Source: CAZRAL01 sp964598005
GTDB lineage: Bacteria > Pseudomonadota > Gammaproteobacteria > Burkholderiales > Usitatibacteraceae
Assembly (NCBI GenBank): GCA_964598005.1
Contig: CAZRAL010000080.1
Coordinates: forward strand, 1 to 6,852
Direction: 5' to 3'
DNA length: 6,852 bases
How positions within the stretch are numbered: the first letter of the stretch is position 1; each line of letters begins with the position of its first letter. A program made the translations under genes and the position numbers. The notes below the pieces were generated by a model. The model ran no database searches. It was not told where the DNA came from and saw only the letters and a list, made by a program, of their open reading frames with translations. Shown piece by piece: positions 5,891 to 6,852 of this stretch.

Positions 5891-5927
5891 CGTCTTCGGC
5901 TGTTTAGCCAATTTTATTGAACGTAAT

Positions 5928-6521
5928 ATGAAATCGATTTGTGTTTATTGCGGCTCCAATCCGGGCCTGCTCCCTGAATACCGCGTTGCAGCACATGAAG
6001 TGGGAACCCTATTCGCTGAACAGAATATTCGCCTTGTCTATGGAGGAGGCCGCGTGGGATTGATGGGTATCATGGCGGACGCCTGTTTGGCTGCGGGTGG
6101 CCTCGTTACCGGGGTCATTCCGCGTAAATTAATGGAAAAAGAAGTGGGACATCAAGGCGTGACGGAACTGCATGTAGTCGAGACAATGCACGAACGTAAA
6201 GCCTTAATGACTACACTCTGCGAAGGATTTATTGCTTTGCCCGGTGGATATGGCACGCTTGACGAGTTATTCGAAGCACTAACCTGGCAACAACTGGGTT
6301 ACCATCAACGTCCTGTTGGGTTGCTGAACGTTGCCGGTTTCTACGACAAATTGCTGGATTTTCTGGATCATGTTACTACACAACACTTGCTCCGTCCCAT
6401 CCATCGCCATCAACTTGTCGCCGATTCCAGCTTGCCCGCATTATTGGTGCGAATGCAGCAACATAAACCAACAGAAAGCGATAAGTGGCTAGCGCATATT
6501 GCAACGGAAAATAATCACTGA
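5928..6521 (+). CDS. LOG-family (lysine decarboxylase-like) protein; TIGR00730-type nucleoside 5'-monophosphate phosphoribohydrolase
   Basis: LOG-family proteins have a Rossmann-type fold. Plant and some bacterial members release free cytokinin-type bases from nucleoside 5'-monophosphates, and others hydrolyse AMP; the old label lysine decarboxylase is a misnomer. The 197-residue product is typical in length. Visible features are MKSICVYCGSNPG at the start, VYGGGRVGLMG (37-47), the conserved METMHERK region with Arg90, and the signature PGGYGTLDE (105-113) with Glu113, the pair expected at the active site. I chose the ATG at 5928 because the family begins with this motif. The frame is open back to 5832, but those 32 residues do not resemble the family and would include the likely promoter. 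Only a weak ribosome site is seen. It is divergent from tatD, and its stop lies two bases from that of the minus-strand frame downstream. Confidence 0.9.
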   Translation: MKSICVYCGSNPGLLPEYRVAAHEVGTLFAEQNIRLVYGGGRVGLMGIMADACLAAGGLVTGVIPRKLMEKEVGHQGVTELHVVETMHERKALMTTLCEGFIALPGGYGTLDELFEALTWQQLGYHQRPVGLLNVAGFYDKLLDFLDHVTTQHLLRPIHRHQLVADSSLPALLVRMQQHKPTESDKWLAHIATENNH

Positions 6522-6523
6522 TG

Positions 6524-6676
6524 TTATTCCATTTCCATTGGGTGGCATCGGTTGTGAAAACGGATAAATGCCCGCGCCCCGTAAACATAGGCCTCTTCCA
6601 TCATTAAACTGCAATCCAGATAGCGAACGCGCTCCCGAAACTGGTTAAAAAGGCGCGTCACCTGCAAAGAGAGCAT
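6524..6676 (-). CDS. Unrecognised 50-residue frame, possibly the C-terminus of a broken gene
   Basis: This minus-strand frame of 50 residues begins MLSLQVTRLFNQFRERVRYL and ends RFHNRCHPMEME. I do not recognise it. It looks coding: a mixed basic/aromatic helix-like composition, codon choice like the neighbours, and a stop that ends two bases from the LOG gene stop, the same tight convergence as elsewhere in the window. No ribosome site precedes its ATG (GTGAAAACAC). The same reading frame continues upstream through a single TGA (6683-6685), so the ATG may be internal to a longer protein. There is no signal peptide, membrane helix or known motif. Confidence 0.35.
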   Translation of the reverse strand: MLSLQVTRLFNQFRERVRYLDCSLMMEEAYVYGARAFIRFHNRCHPMEME

Positions 6677-6682
6677 GTGTTT

Positions 6683-6852
6683 TCACGGCAATTCTGCCGC
6701 GGCTGTTACCAGTGGGACGCGCGAACAGGCGCTTTCAATTATCATTCGGACATCAGGGCACGCGCGTCCAACTCCAACTACAAGGGCTTCCCCGCTAATG
6801 CAAGTGCTGCGATGGTTTTTTAGTTCGTCATTTTTTCGTTCCTGGTCTGGTA
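6683..6852 (-). other. Open frame running off the window edge, ended by TGA in frame with the 50-residue frame
   Basis: From the right edge, 55 minus-strand codons stay open to TGA at 6683-6685. The stretch EALVVGVGRACPDVRMII (21-38 of this piece) looks protein-like, with a possible beta-strand/Gly-rich turn, and VPLVTAAAELP precedes the stop. I recognise no family. Only two codons separate this TGA from the ATG of the downstream 50-residue frame, so the two may be one gene split by a nonsense change. A plus-strand frame from 6675 is also open to the edge, so coding is not certain. Apart from these frames I see no RNA gene or terminator in the last 330 bases. Confidence 0.25.

Noticed and set aside
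5832..5927. 32-residue N-terminal extension of the LOG protein, which looks partly hydrophobic like a signal or anchor
   Set aside because: The family starts at the MKSICVYCGS motif, a plausible promoter lies inside the extension, and no ribosome site precedes the ATG at 5832.
6683..6699. In-frame TGA as a selenocysteine codon with a nearby hairpin (CGGCA-ATTC-TGCCG)
   Set aside because: In the direction of the frame the hairpin lies before the TGA, whereas bacterial SECIS elements lie just after it. No selenoprotein family is recognised.
6690..6715. Resemblance of the minus strand (ACAGCCGCGGCAG) to the 16S rRNA 530 region
   Set aside because: The match is limited to about a dozen bases, with no rRNA sequence on either side.
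6675..6852. Plus-strand frame from ATG 6675 open to the window edge
   Set aside because: It is rich in Ser, Arg and Thr like an antisense shadow, has no ribosome site, and shows no motif. The minus-strand frame is more protein-like, though this is not certain.

Overview
The window looks like a chromosomal stretch of a betaproteobacterium, most likely of the Nitrosomonadales (Nitrosomonas/Gallionella side). This rests on protein character and gene order (kdsA-eno-ftsB, the usual order downstream of pyrG in beta/gammaproteobacteria), read by eye without any database search. No plasmid, phage or CRISPR signature is visible. Apart from a dispersed-type palindromic repeat at the left edge and a decayed insertion-sequence fragment in the middle, it is ordinary compact housekeeping sequence. 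I found no convincing new multi-gene system.

Layout. Positions 1-179 hold no recognisable gene; 61-156 is an imperfect palindromic repeat. A plus-strand operon follows: kdsA (180-1022, TTG start), eno (1039-2322), ftsB (2352-2645) and an MmcQ/YjbR-family gene (2642-3001, ATGA overlap with ftsB). Five bases past its stop, a minus-strand gene (3007-4068, possibly to 4092) runs toward it. It encodes a four-helix membrane protein with a long coiled coil and a C-terminal pair of zinc ribbons, and it has its own likely promoter at about 4101-4127. Positions 4145-4444 carry the wreck of an IS4-family transposase C-terminus. A DUF1697 gene (4506-5045) follows on the plus strand and converges on a minus-strand TatD-family metal-dependent hydrolase (5057-5830). 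Divergent from tatD is a LOG-family (lysine decarboxylase-like) gene (5928-6521). The right edge (6524-6852) holds an unrecognised minus-strand reading frame interrupted by one TGA.

How the genes fit together. kdsA (Kdo-8-phosphate for LPS), eno (glycolysis and RNA degradosome) and ftsB (divisome) are unrelated in pathway but commonly co-transcribed. The fourth gene appears translationally coupled to ftsB. The others are single-gene units. All three convergent gene pairs are separated by only 2-11 bp, with no clear intrinsic terminator between them.

Most worth a second look: the unassigned coiled-coil/zinc-ribbon membrane protein, the interrupted reading frame at the right edge, the IS4 relic beside DUF1697, and the palindromic element in front of kdsA.
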